64,000 nt of DNA from Flavobacterium sp. WC2421. Lineage in GTDB: Bacteria; Bacteroidota; Bacteroidia; Flavobacteriales; Flavobacteriaceae. The position numbers and the translations under genes are program-made. Below the pieces are notes generated by a model. That model saw only the letters and a list, made by a program, of their open reading frames with translations. It did not search any database and was not told the origin of the DNA. The stretch lies in contig NZ_CP162004.1 in assembly GCF_040822115.1 (NCBI RefSeq), positions 1,984,001-2,048,000 on the forward strand, written 5' to 3'. Positions within the stretch are counted from its first letter, which is position 1. Every line of letters starts with the position of its first letter. Below, piece after piece: positions 53,343 through 62,038 of the stretch.

Positions 53343-56300
53343 TTATCCGTTTACAATAACCCATTGACCTGATGCGATTAAGCTTTCAGCTTTTTTGTAT
53401 TTCATTTCTTGTGTTTGTCCGTTGGCCACGTTTTGAATGGTAACGTTGTCATTGCGATTGATTTTTGGCATATCTCTCACGATAGTCTCTGTAACTTGAC
53501 GTTGCTGAGTTTGTCCCGCTTCTTGATTGGCCGCTTCGCTATTTGGAATTTCGTCTTTACTTAATTTGTAATCTTCTTTTTGACGTACTTCTACTGCTTC
53601 TTGAATTTGCTGATTTTGTTGTGCAGGTAAGTCACCTTTGAACAAGAACGAAATTACTTCTTTATTGATACCATTCAACATAGCATTAAATAAGTTGAAG
53701 GCTTCAAATTTATAGATAAGCAATGGATCTTTTTGTTCGTGAACGGCTAGTTGAACCGATTGTTTCAATTCGTCCATTTTGCGTAAGTGCTTTTTCCAAG
53801 CTTCATCCACAATTGATAAGGTGATGTTTTTCTCGAAATCAGCGACTAATTGCTTTCCTTCTGTTTCATATGCTTTTTTCAAATCAGTTACTACGTTTAG
53901 TGATTTCACACCATCCGTAAATGGAACTACGATACGCTCAAACTGATTGTTTTTGTCTTCGTATACTTCCTTGATGATAGGGAAGGCTTCTCTTGCGCTA
54001 CGGTCTGTTTTTTCGTTGTAATATTTTAAAGCTTCTTTGTATACTTTTCCTGTTAACTCAATATCAGTTAATTTTACGAAATCACTTTCGCTAACTGGAG
54101 AAGTTATAGAGAAATAACGAATTAAATCAAACTCGAAATTTTTGAAATCATTAGATGGTTTTGTATCCTGAATGATCAACTCACAAGTGTCATACAACAT
54201 GTTAGCAATATCCAGTTTTAGACGTTCTCCAAACAAGGCATGACGACGACGCTTGTACACTACTTCACGTTGTGCATTCATTACATCATCATACTCCAAT
54301 AAACGCTTACGAACACCAAAGTTGTTTTCTTCTACTTTTTTCTGTGCACGCTCGATTGATTTAGTCATCATCGAATGTTGGATTACTTCTCCTTCTTCTA
54401 ATCCCATTCTGTCCATTACTTTAGCTACTCTTTCAGAACCAAATAAACGCATTAAGTTATCTTCAAGAGAAACATAAAATTGAGAACTTCCCACATCTCC
54501 TTGACGACCAGCACGACCTCTTAACTGACGGTCAACACGACGTGAGTCATGACGTTCCGTACCGATGATTGCCAATCCACCAGCGGCTTTCACTTCGGCA
54601 GATAATTTAATATCCGTTCCACGACCTGCCATATTGGTTGCAATGGTTACGATACCAGGTTTTCCAGCTTCTTCAACGATTTGTGCTTCTTGCTTGTGCA
54701 TTTTGGCATTCAATACATTGTGCGCAACCCCTCTCATTTTTAGCATTCTACTCAATAATTCAGAAATATCAACTGAGGTTGTACCAATAAGAACTGGTCT
54801 TCCTGCTTGTGATAAGGCAGTTACATCTTCGATTACTGCATTGAATTTTTCACGAGTTGTTTTGTAGATAAAATCTTCTTTGTCAAGTCGAGCCATTGGT
54901 CTATTAGTAGGAATTTCTACTACATCCAATTTATATATTTCCCATAATTCTCCTGCTTCTGTAACCGCCGTTCCAGTCATACCCGCTAATTTGCTGTACA
55001 TTCTGAAATAGTTTTGTAGTGTTACCGTTGCAAAAGTTTGAGTAGCCGCTTCGATTTTCACATTCTCTTTGGCTTCAATCGCTTGGTGTAGTCCGTCAGA
55101 GTAACGACGACCATCCATAATACGACCTGTTTGCTCATCTACAATCATGATTTTGTTATCCATGATTACGTATTCTACATCTTTTTCAAATAAAGAGTAC
55201 GCTTTTAATAGTTGAGTCAACGTATGAATACGCTCGCTTTTAATAGCAAAATCTTGAAATAATTTTTCTTTTTCTTCTGCTTCAGCGTCTTTGTCTAATT
55301 TTTTCTTCTCGATAATTGCAATCTCAGTTCCAATATCTGGAAGAACGAAAAAGTCAGTATCAGTATCTCCTGATAGGTATTTGATACCATTATCAGTCAA
55401 TTCAACTTGGTTATTTTTTTCTTCAATTACAAAGTACAATGCTTCATCAATCTTGTGCATTTCACGGTTGTTGTCCTGCATGTATTGATTCTCCGTTTTT
55501 TGAAGTAGTTGTCTGATTCCTTCTTCACTTAAAAACTTAATCAAAGCTTTGTTTTTAGGTAAACTTCTATAGGCTCTTAAAAGTAAAACACCACCTTCTT
55601 TAGTATTTCCTTCTTTGATTAATTTTTTGGCTTCTGATAAAAAGTTGTTGGCCAATTGACGTTGTAAACTTACTAAGTTTTCAATTTTTGGCTTCAATTC
55701 ATTGAACTCATGACGATCTCCTTGTGGTACTGGACCAGAAATAATTAATGGTGTTCTTGCATCATCAATTAATACAGAATCGACCTCATCGACAATAGCA
55801 TAATTGTGCTTTCTTTGAACCAAATCATTTGGAGAATGGGTCATGTTATCTCTTAGGTAATCAAAACCAAATTCATTATTAGTTCCGTAAGTGATATCAG
55901 CATCATATGCTTTTTTTCTAGCTTCTGTACTTGGTTGGTGATTGTCAATACAATCTACAGTCATACCATGGAATTCAAATAAAGGGGCTTTCCAAGTACT
56001 ATCACGTTTTGCTAAGTAATCATTTACCGTTACTAAATGCACACCGTTACCAGTCAAAGCATTCAAGTAAAGAGGTAAGGTTGCTACTAATGTTTTTCCT
56101 TCTCCCGTTTGCATTTCGGCAATTTTACCTTCGTGCAATACCATTCCACCAATCAGCTGAACATCATAATGAATCATATCCCAAGTAATTTCTTTACCTG
56201 CTGCATTCCATTTATTTTGCCATACTGCATTTTCTCCAACAATTGAAACGTAAGGCTTAGCTCCAGAGAATTCTCTGTCTTTGGCTGTAGCAGTAACTGT

Positions 56301-56687
56301 AATTTCTGAATTGTCTTTGAAACGTCTTGCTGTTTCTTTTACTACTGCAAAAGCTTCAGGAAGAATTTCAAGTAATGTTTTCTCCGATAAATCGTAAGCT
56401 TCTTTTTCTAAAGCGTCGATAGCTAAATAAAGGTCTTCTTTTTTATCAATGTCTTCAATGCCTTCAACTTCTTGTTTAAGTGTAGCAATTTTACCGTCAA
56501 TACCTGCACGAGCTTGTTTTAGCTGGTCTTTGAAAAAGTAGGTACGTGCTCTTAATTCATCATGAGATAATGAAATTAAATTGCTTTCGAAAGTTTTTAT
56601 TTTATTTAAATAAGGTTGTAAAGCTTTTACATCTTTATCAGATTTGTCTCCAACAAAGGCTTTAATAATGCTGTTTATGAAACTCAT
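53343..56687 (-). CDS. secA: Preprotein translocase ATPase SecA
   Basis: Motor that drives unfolded preproteins through SecYEG. At 1114 residues it is longer than E. coli SecA (about 900), as usual in Bacteroidota; extra segments interrupt the first nucleotide-binding fold and the region after DDARTPLIISGP. Motifs seen are Walker A MQTGEGKT, DEVDSVLIDDARTPLI, GRRYSDGLHQAIEAKE, TNMAGRGTDIKL, and RQLRGRAGRQGD. The C-terminus (after about 1030) is Gln-rich and lacks the CxCx8C(H/C) zinc motif for SecB. Single gene. Confidence 0.98.
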   Translation of the reverse strand: MSFINSIIKAFVGDKSDKDVKALQPYLNKIKTFESNLISLSHDELRARTYFFKDQLKQARAGIDGKIATLKQEVEGIEDIDKKEDLYLAIDALEKEAYDLSEKTLLEILPEAFAVVKETARRFKDNSEITVTATAKDREFSGAKPYVSIVGENAVWQNKWNAAGKEITWDMIHYDVQLIGGMVLHEGKIAEMQTGEGKTLVATLPLYLNALTGNGVHLVTVNDYLAKRDSTWKAPLFEFHGMTVDCIDNHQPSTEARKKAYDADITYGTNNEFGFDYLRDNMTHSPNDLVQRKHNYAIVDEVDSVLIDDARTPLIISGPVPQGDRHEFNELKPKIENLVSLQRQLANNFLSEAKKLIKEGNTKEGGVLLLRAYRSLPKNKALIKFLSEEGIRQLLQKTENQYMQDNNREMHKIDEALYFVIEEKNNQVELTDNGIKYLSGDTDTDFFVLPDIGTEIAIIEKKKLDKDAEAEEKEKLFQDFAIKSERIHTLTQLLKAYSLFEKDVEYVIMDNKIMIVDEQTGRIMDGRRYSDGLHQAIEAKENVKIEAATQTFATVTLQNYFRMYSKLAGMTGTAVTEAGELWEIYKLDVVEIPTNRPMARLDKEDFIYKTTREKFNAVIEDVTALSQAGRPVLIGTTSVDISELLSRMLKMRGVAHNVLNAKMHKQEAQIVEEAGKPGIVTIATNMAGRGTDIKLSAEVKAAGGLAIIGTERHDSRRVDRQLRGRAGRQGDVGSSQFYVSLEDNLMRLFGSERVAKVMDRMGLEEGEVIQHSMMTKSIERAQKKVEENNFGVRKRLLEYDDVMNAQREVVYKRRRHALFGERLKLDIANMLYDTCELIIQDTKPSNDFKNFEFDLIRYFSITSPVSESDFVKLTDIELTGKVYKEALKYYNEKTDRSAREAFPIIKEVYEDKNNQFERIVVPFTDGVKSLNVVTDLKKAYETEGKQLVADFEKNITLSIVDEAWKKHLRKMDELKQSVQLAVHEQKDPLLIYKFEAFNLFNAMLNGINKEVISFLFKGDLPAQQNQQIQEAVEVRQKEDYKLSKDEIPNSEAANQEAGQTQQRQVTETIVRDMPKINRNDNVTIQNVANGQTQEMKYKKAESLIASGQWVIVNG

Positions 56688-56736
56688 AATTATATCGTAT
56701 TTCTAATTTTATTTTATCGTGTAAATTTAACCAAAA

Positions 56737-56760
56737 AAAAAGCCTCTTTTGAGACTTTTT
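56737..56760 (-). terminator. Intrinsic terminator after the DUF2795 gene
   Basis: AAAAAG and CTC (56737-56746) pair with GAG and CTTTTT (56751-56760), one mismatch, TTTT loop; U tract on the minus strand. Confidence 0.78.
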
Positions 56761-56774
56761 CTTTTGTTTATTCT

Positions 56775-56996
56775 TTAATATTCATCCTCATTCCAAAGAT
56801 AATCTTCGTCAGTAGGGTAATCAGGCCAAATTTCTTCCATTGACTCGTATATCTCGCCTTCATCTTCAATAGACTGTAGGTTTTCTACTACTTCTAAAGG
56901 AGCACCAGCACGTATAGCGTAATCAATAAGTTCATCCTTGTTAGCAGGCCACGGCGCATCACTAAGATAGGATGCTAATTCTAATGTCCAATACAT
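56775..56996 (-). CDS. DUF2795 small acidic protein
   Basis: A 73-residue soluble protein: MYWTLELASYLSDAPWPANK, then ELIDYAIRAGAPLEVVENLQ, a helical core with the Pro-Trp-Pro characteristic of DUF2795. A strongly acidic tail follows (DEGEIYESMEEIWPDYPTDE). It has a TATTTTTG promoter box 22 bp before the ATG and its own terminator, which support it as a real gene. Function unknown; DUF2795 members are small and widespread in Bacteroidota. The acidic C-terminus could bind basic partners, but that is a guess. Confidence 0.85.
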   Translation of the reverse strand: MYWTLELASYLSDAPWPANKDELIDYAIRAGAPLEVVENLQSIEDEGEIYESMEEIWPDYPTDEDYLWNEDEY

Positions 56997-57018
56997 CTTT
57001 TGTCGATTTAGTTTTGTG

Positions 57019-57026
57019 CAAAAATA
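57019..57026 (-). promoter_or_regulatory. Bacteroidota -7 box for the DUF2795 gene
   Basis: TATTTTTG on the minus strand, an exact TAnnTTTG match, 22 nt before the ATG. Confidence 0.6.
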
Positions 57027-57138
57027 ATTTTTTTACTGAAAAAGACAAGTAAAAAATCATTTATTTTATAAAAAAGTTAAGAACGTGTTTTTTAGTTTAA
57101 AGTTTCAGTCTTAAAGTTTTAAGTTTTTGACCAGAAAT

Positions 57139-57708
57139 TTACTTCCTTGGAATCCATTTAACTTCCTCGGCGTTCAAATCTAGAGACAACTTTCGTGCCA
57201 ACACAAAAAGGTAGTCAGAAAGTCGGTTGAGGTACTTAATTGCGATATCAGCGACAGGCTCATTATGGCTTAAATGCACTGCCAAGCGTTCTGCGCGACG
57301 GCAAACACATCGGGCTATATGACAATATGACACTGTAGTATGTCCTCCAGGCAATACAAAATGAGTCATTTGTGGAAGCGCTTCTTCCATGCTGTCAATT
57401 TCATTTTCTAATAATTCGATATCACTCTCCACGATTCCTAATTTTTGTAATCGCAGTTCTCCGTTTTTCATTACCTCTTTTTCTTGTGGTGTGGCGAGAA
57501 TCGCACCCACAGTAAACAAACGATCTTGAATTTCGGCTAATATTTCTTTATAATGAATGTTCATTTCTTGGTCACGAACAAGTCCTATATGAGAGTTTAA
57601 TTCGTCTACAGTTCCGTAACTTTCAATTCTAATATGATCTTTTGGGACTCTAGTTCCTCCAAAGAGGGCTGTAGTTCCTTTATCACCAGTTTTAGTATAT
57701 ACTTTCAT
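57139..57708 (-). CDS. Cob(I)alamin adenosyltransferase (PduO/MMAB type)
   Basis: Transfers adenosyl from ATP to cob(I)alamin, giving coenzyme B12. A 189-residue trimeric five-helix-bundle enzyme. ATP loop KVYTKTGDKGTTALFGG with RVPKDHIRIESYGTVDELNS at the N-terminus, then FVLPGGHTTVSYCHIARCVC RRAER helix region (split here) with the conserved Arg/Glu, and LNRLSDYLFVLAR near the end. It would serve B12-dependent enzymes such as methylmalonyl-CoA mutase, which are not in the window. The ATP-grasp gene lies 54 bp upstream in the same direction. Confidence 0.95.
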   Translation of the reverse strand: MKVYTKTGDKGTTALFGGTRVPKDHIRIESYGTVDELNSHIGLVRDQEMNIHYKEILAEIQDRLFTVGAILATPQEKEVMKNGELRLQKLGIVESDIELLENEIDSMEEALPQMTHFVLPGGHTTVSYCHIARCVCRRAERLAVHLSHNEPVADIAIKYLNRLSDYLFVLARKLSLDLNAEEVKWIPRK

Positions 57709-57762
57709 TTTGAGGATATTTGTTTATGCGTGGATTTGTTTCGTTTTTTGTAAAAAACAAAA

Positions 57763-58620
57763 TTACTGTATTAATTCGAGTACTGCATTAACATATCTGG
57801 TCAATGCACCTTGAGATAAATTGAAATACAAATCAGGTTCTATACATTCTACTTCCATAAGATGCAATTCGTTTTCAATGATAATTCCGTCTACGCGAGC
57901 ATACAATAAATTATTAGGAAAAGTATTTACTATTTTTTGCGCTTTTTCGATTAGCTCTTGCGATGGTTCAATCAATTTGTATTTTCCACCAAACTGAACT
58001 TGAATTCTAAAATCACCATCTACAGGTTTTTTATTAACTGCATGCGAGAATTTTTTATTGAAAAAGATAAAGGAAGTTTCGCCCAAAGTTTGGATTTCAG
58101 GCATGAATTCTTGCAGTAGCAATTCTTTTTCGGAAGCAATGGCTTTGTATTGCGTATTGATTTTTTCAATATCCTTCAGTTCAAAAACTTCAGTTTGATA
58201 AGATCCAGCAGAAAAAGCAGGTTTCAATACCATTTTTTTCCAATGTGTAGGAATTATTTTGGAAAGATTTAAATCCTTTGTTTTTTCTAAGAAAACAGTG
58301 GGCAGGATTATAATCCCTTTCTTTTCCATTTCACGCAAATAGAACTTGTGCTTGTTGTTTTTTATGATATCAATTGAATTGAGGGTTTTGATTCCCAATT
58401 GTTCAATATGGTCTAACCAATTGTTGAATGCGGTTTCTTTCTCGAAATAATCCCAAGTATTACGGAAAATTAAATAATCAAAATCACTCCATTGAATGCT
58501 TTTATCATCCCAAATAGCAGCGGTAGCAGTAATGTTGTGTTTGGCTAATTCGGGTAATAATAATTGGTCTTCTGGGGTTAATTCAGGAAGTTTTTCACAA
58601 GTCAATATGCCAATTTTCAT
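57763..58620 (-). CDS. ATP-grasp-fold ligase of unknown substrate (DcsG/RimK-like)
   Basis: A 285-residue soluble protein. The N-terminal Rossmann-like domain is GILTCEKLPELTPEDQLLLP and YLIFRNTWDYFEKE; the ATP-grasp domain has a nucleotide Lys in MVLKPAFSAGSYQTEVF, LLQEFMPEIQTLGETSFIFF and a metal-binding Glu in HLMEVECIEPDLYFNLS. The FRNTWDYF segment resembles proteins related to DcsG (cycloserine pathway) and similar carboxylate-amine ligases. No biosynthetic partners lie nearby, so the substrate is unknown. It sits between the LolD-type and adenosyltransferase genes, all on minus; cotranscription is possible. Confidence 0.82.
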   Translation of the reverse strand: MKIGILTCEKLPELTPEDQLLLPELAKHNITATAAIWDDKSIQWSDFDYLIFRNTWDYFEKETAFNNWLDHIEQLGIKTLNSIDIIKNNKHKFYLREMEKKGIIILPTVFLEKTKDLNLSKIIPTHWKKMVLKPAFSAGSYQTEVFELKDIEKINTQYKAIASEKELLLQEFMPEIQTLGETSFIFFNKKFSHAVNKKPVDGDFRIQVQFGGKYKLIEPSQELIEKAQKIVNTFPNNLLYARVDGIIIENELHLMEVECIEPDLYFNLSQGALTRYVNAVLELIQ

Positions 58621-58678
58621 TTTGTTTTATGGGTTTTATATCATTCGAATGTGGTGCGCGACTGACTTAATAAATACT

Positions 58679-59365
58679 TTATTTTGTAGTGTCACTTTCT
58701 ACCATTCCATCTCGCAACCTAATGATGCGATGAGCATATTCAGCAATTTCCTCTTCGTGAGTAACTAAGATGACAGTGTTACCATTAGCATGAATCTCAT
58801 TAAAAAGCTTCATGATTTCTAATGATGTTTTACTGTCTAAGTTTCCTGTAGGTTCATCAGCAAGTATTATCGAAGGGCTATTTACCAATGCTCTAGCAAC
58901 CGCTACACGCTGTCTTTGTCCACCAGAAAGTTGGTTGGGATGGTGATCCATTCTATCTGATAATCCAACTTGAGTCAATACTTCTTGTGCTCTAGCTCTT
59001 CTATCTGTTTTTGAAAACCCTGCATAAATCATGGGTAAAGCCACATTGTCTAGAGCTGTTGTTCTAGGCAAAAGGTTAAAAGTTTGAAAGACAAAGCCAA
59101 TCTCTTTATTGCGAATTTCGGCTAATTCATCGTCTTTCATTTTACTAACATCTTTACCGTTAAGAATATAATTTCCAGACGTTGGTGTGTCTAAGCAGCC
59201 TAAAAGATTCATTAAGGTCGATTTTCCAGAACCCGAAGGTCCCATAAGTGCAACGTATTCTCCTTTATTAATTTGTAAATCTATGCCTTTTAAAACATTT
59301 ACAATTTCTTCTCCAAGTACAAAATCTCTTTTGATATTGGTTATTTTTATTAATGGGTTTGCCAT
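58679..59365 (-). CDS. ABC transporter ATP-binding protein (LolD/MacB type)
   Basis: A 228-residue ATPase subunit. Walker [10 protein letters not shown]-loop [10 protein letters not shown], signature [14 protein letters not shown], Walker [17 protein letters not shown] and H-loop LVTHEEEIA are all intact. The TGNLDSKT continuation is that of the LolD/MacB/FtsE group, which works with FtsX-like permeases in lipoprotein release, efflux or division. No permease gene is adjacent, so the partner must be elsewhere. ATG at 59365. Confidence 0.93.
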   Translation of the reverse strand: MANPLIKITNIKRDFVLGEEIVNVLKGIDLQINKGEYVALMGPSGSGKSTLMNLLGCLDTPTSGNYILNGKDVSKMKDDELAEIRNKEIGFVFQTFNLLPRTTALDNVALPMIYAGFSKTDRRARAQEVLTQVGLSDRMDHHPNQLSGGQRQRVAVARALVNSPSIILADEPTGNLDSKTSLEIMKLFNEIHANGNTVILVTHEEEIAEYAHRIIRLRDGMVESDTTK

Positions 59366-59701
59366 TGCTGTCTACTATTGATGAATTATGGTTTCTAGGT
59401 TTTAAAAGTACAAAAGACTTTCGAATTAAATATAAGTTGTCCAAAATACATTTTTGTTACAAAATAAGTTAGATATAATATGAGGAAGTTGCAATCAGTA
59501 GTTTTTTGTTTTTCGAAAGAAATACTATCATAAAACACTAAGGAAAAAGTGTTATATAATTTTGTGTCATTGTTATGTAATTCACACTTTTTTTAAAATT
59601 TATCACAATTTTATTAATTATTTACAACATTCACATATTTGTATTGAATATAATGCAAAGGTAGGTACATTTGTTGAGTAATAATTAATAAATCAGAAAT
59701 T
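59366..59701. other. Spacer with divergent promoters
   Basis: 336 bp, very AT-rich, between the LolD-type gene and the lipoprotein gene. One exact -7 box (TAATTTTG, 59557-59564, plus strand) lies 137 nt before the lipoprotein start. Nearer near-matches such as CATATTTG (about 59635) are weaker. No gene or clear hairpin was found. Confidence 0.45.
59557..59564 (+). promoter_or_regulatory. Possible -7 box for the lipoprotein gene
   Basis: TAATTTTG, an exact TAnnTTTG match, but 137 nt upstream of the ATG, farther than for other genes here. A near-match CATATTTG closer in may be the true site. Confidence 0.35.
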
Positions 59702-60361
59702 ATGAAAAGTAGAAATTTAGTATTAGGAATGGCGGTTATCGCACTAGGGTTTACATCTTGTAAAGATGAGAAGAAAGAAGCAGCAGAAAAAACAGTTGAT
59801 ACCTATGTTGTTTATGTTGATTCATTAGGTAATGTTGCAAAAGAAGATGCTAAAGCAAACTGGCAAGCTATTGAAGCAACTTATGAATTAAAAAGTAGTC
59901 AAGCAGAAACTGCGTTGTCAGATCTTAAAGAAGATATGAAAGCGAAAGAAAAAATAGAAGCTAGTAAAGCTAAATATGAAGCATTGAAAGCAATGATGAT
60001 GGCTGATATGGAAGCTTCAAAGCCAAATCCTAAACAACAAATGAGAAATGCTTTGTTTGGTGAAGGAAAAGTAGGAACAGATATGAATTTTGATTGGGTA
60101 AATGCAGGAAATATTCACAGTGTGTACCAACAATTTGTTCATACAGTTGAAGATAATAAAGATAGCTATTCTCGAGAAGATTGGGATGAAATCAAATTGA
60201 TGTATGAAGCATTAGACAGTAGAAAAAATACAGTAGAAAAAGAAGGTCTTTCATCTGAAGATAATAGAAAAATTGCTGGTTTAAAATTGAAATTTGCACC
60301 AATGTATACTTTAAATAGGATGGGAGCAAAATCAGAAGAAATGGAAAAAGCTAAACAATAA
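59702..60361 (+). CDS. Hypothetical helical lipoprotein
   Basis: A 219-residue predicted lipoprotein with lipobox FTSC (Cys20). After the lipid site come charged, Lys/Glu/Ala-rich helices: DEKKEAAEKTVDTYVVYVD, SLGNVAKEDAKANWQAIEA, then LSDLKEDMKAKEKIEASKAK, with coiled-coil character. A second half around DWVNAGNIHSVYQQFVHTVE is also helical. I do not recognise the family. An outer-membrane or periplasmic structural role is only a guess. Monocistronic, with a terminator 20 bp after the stop. Confidence 0.85.
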   Translation: MKSRNLVLGMAVIALGFTSCKDEKKEAAEKTVDTYVVYVDSLGNVAKEDAKANWQAIEATYELKSSQAETALSDLKEDMKAKEKIEASKAKYEALKAMMMADMEASKPNPKQQMRNALFGEGKVGTDMNFDWVNAGNIHSVYQQFVHTVEDNKDSYSREDWDEIKLMYEALDSRKNTVEKEGLSSEDNRKIAGLKLKFAPMYTLNRMGAKSEEMEKAKQ

Positions 60362-60379
60362 TAATTGGTTATTTTTGTT

Positions 60380-60412
60380 AAAAAAAGACAGTCAGAAATG
60401 GCTGTCTTTTTT
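60380..60412 (+). terminator. Intrinsic terminator after the helical lipoprotein gene
   Basis: AAAAAAAGACAG (60380-60391) with CTGTCTTTTTT (60402-60412). An inner CA/TG pair gives a possible GAAA loop. It also faces the convergent carbonic anhydrase gene. Confidence 0.88.
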
Positions 60413-60441
60413 GTTTCTTAATTTTTTCTCTAGTAAGGTCT

Positions 60442-61071
60442 CTAGTTTGTTATTTTATAGATTGCCATAATGTCTTTTAATATTTCATCAAAATTGATAT
60501 TAAGATCTATTAATTTTCCAGTATGAATATCAAATATCCAACCATATACTTTTAAATTTCGTTCCGTATTTGCTTTTTGAACCTCGGCCGTTTTGATAAC
60601 ATTGATACATTGTTCTTGTACATTTAACTCTACTAATCGTTTGTATTTTTCTTCTTCATTAGTGATAGCTTCTAATTCTTTTCTATGAATTCGATATACA
60701 TCACGAATATTTCGAAGCCAAGGATTTAAAATTCCTAAGTCAGACTGTTGCATCGCAGCATGTACTCCTCCGCAACCATAATGACCACAAACAACAATAT
60801 GATTTACTTTGAGATGCATGACTGCATAATTAATTACTGACATCGAATTGAGATCAGTATTGGGAACCATATTCGCAATGTTGCGATGTACAAAGACATC
60901 TCCTGGTTGCAGTCCCATAAGTTCTTCCGCAGAAACTCGACTATCTGAGCAGCCAATGTATAAGAATTCAGGAGATTGTCCTGCACCAAGTTTGTCAAAA
61001 TAATTTTCGTCTGTTTGAAGTTGTTTAGCAATCCACTTGCTATTGTTTTCGAAAATTTGTTTTATATCCAT
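60442..61071 (-). CDS. Beta-carbonic anhydrase
   Basis: Interconverts CO2 and bicarbonate. A 209-residue beta-class enzyme with the zinc set C41, H97 and C100, plus the Asp/Arg dyad D43-R45 in IGCSDSRVSAEELMG and CGHYGCGGVHAAM. Also seen are GDVFVHRNIANMV and ERNLKVYGWIFDIHTGKL. There is no signal peptide, so it is cytoplasmic and supplies bicarbonate to carboxylases. ATG at 61071. Upstream methyltransferase gene ends 32 bp away and may be cotranscribed. Confidence 0.96.
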   Translation of the reverse strand: MDIKQIFENNSKWIAKQLQTDENYFDKLGAGQSPEFLYIGCSDSRVSAEELMGLQPGDVFVHRNIANMVPNTDLNSMSVINYAVMHLKVNHIVVCGHYGCGGVHAAMQQSDLGILNPWLRNIRDVYRIHRKELEAITNEEEKYKRLVELNVQEQCINVIKTAEVQKANTERNLKVYGWIFDIHTGKLIDLNINFDEILKDIMAIYKITN

Positions 61072-61102
61072 AAATTGATTTTTTAGGATTAAAGATATTT
61101 AT

Positions 61103-61882
61103 CTATGTTCTAATTGTAAAATGTTCTTTGGGCTGTTCTCTTCTAAAGAATATGAATCCCCACTGAAAAGTATCTATCGTTACGGTTACTTTTGGATGTG
61201 TTTTTATGATTTTCCAAGCATCTTCCATACCGGCTGACCAATGAATATCGTCAAAAATCCAAACGGTATCATTTGTTACAGTGGGCAGTAATTGTTCAAA
61301 ATAAGCTAAAGTGGCTTTTTTCGAATGATTCCCGTCGAAAAAAATCAGTTTAAAGTTTAAAGTTTCTATTTTCAAGTCGTCCAAATAACGTTCAAATGGA
61401 GTCACAACAGAAGTTATATTGGTTAATTCAAATTCTTGAAATTGATTTTGAGCAATATTTGCTGTTTCGGGGCAACCCTCTAGCGTGGTTAATTTTGCAT
61501 TTTTACTTCCCAATGCCATAGCAGCTGTAGCGAGACCTAATGAAGTTCCTATTTCTAGTATTGATTCTGACTGAAAATAATTGGTAATTCTAAATAATAA
61601 TTCAGCTCGTTTTGAAGTAATTCCTGCTGTTTTGACAATTTGGGCTATTGCCCTAGTGTTCGATTTGAAAACTTTGGATCCCGCGCCAAAGTCGGTTACT
61701 TCTATGGTATTCGGATTTGCTAAAAGTGATTTTCTATAATTATTCAAAACCGTGTATTCTGGTTTTGGTTTTCGATCATAAAAACATTTGGTGATTAAAT
61801 TAAATACAAAAGGCGAATGAACTGCATGCTCATTTTTAGAATGCCAAAGGAATTGTAAGTACGATTTTATTTGGAAAAACAT
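61103..61882 (-). CDS. Class I SAM-dependent methyltransferase (Methyltransf_24-like)
   Basis: A 259-residue protein. The N-terminal MFFQIKSYLQFLWHSKNEHA, VHSPFVFNLITKCFYDRK segment is a conserved opening in flavobacterial homologues. The SAM-binding core is SILEIGTSLGLATAAMALGS, followed by TLEGCPETANIAQNQF, LIFFDGNHSKKATLAYFEQL and a late WIFDDIHWSAGMEDAW. This is the O-methyltransferase-like group with a short DGNH/DDIH acidic pair. Substrate unknown. The open frame reaches 61915, but the ATG at 61882 is 22 bp from a -7 box and preferred. Confidence 0.87.
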   Translation of the reverse strand: MFFQIKSYLQFLWHSKNEHAVHSPFVFNLITKCFYDRKPKPEYTVLNNYRKSLLANPNTIEVTDFGAGSKVFKSNTRAIAQIVKTAGITSKRAELLFRITNYFQSESILEIGTSLGLATAAMALGSKNAKLTTLEGCPETANIAQNQFQEFELTNITSVVTPFERYLDDLKIETLNFKLIFFDGNHSKKATLAYFEQLLPTVTNDTVWIFDDIHWSAGMEDAWKIIKTHPKVTVTIDTFQWGFIFFRREQPKEHFTIRT

Positions 61883-61904
61883 ATTTTTATAAGCTTCAAA
61901 GTAG

Positions 61905-61912
61905 CAAAGGTA
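61905..61912 (-). promoter_or_regulatory. Bacteroidota -7 box for the methyltransferase gene
   Basis: TACCTTTG on the minus strand, 22 nt before the ATG at 61882. It shares the longer CTTTGTACCTTTGC with the trmD promoter. Confidence 0.58.
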
Positions 61913-61995
61913 CAAAGATTATGAGTGATACTGAGTTGGGTTTTTAAGTTTAAATATACTTATCACTTCAAAAATTAAGTCATTTCAAAAAAAAC

Positions 61996-62003
61996 TATAT
62001 TTG
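61996..62003 (+). promoter_or_regulatory. Bacteroidota -7 box for the SDR gene
   Basis: TATATTTG, an exact TAnnTTTG match, 35 nt before the ATG at 62039. Confidence 0.58.
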
Positions 62004-62038
62004 CGCTCTTAAAATCAATAGCCATACAATTTCAGAAG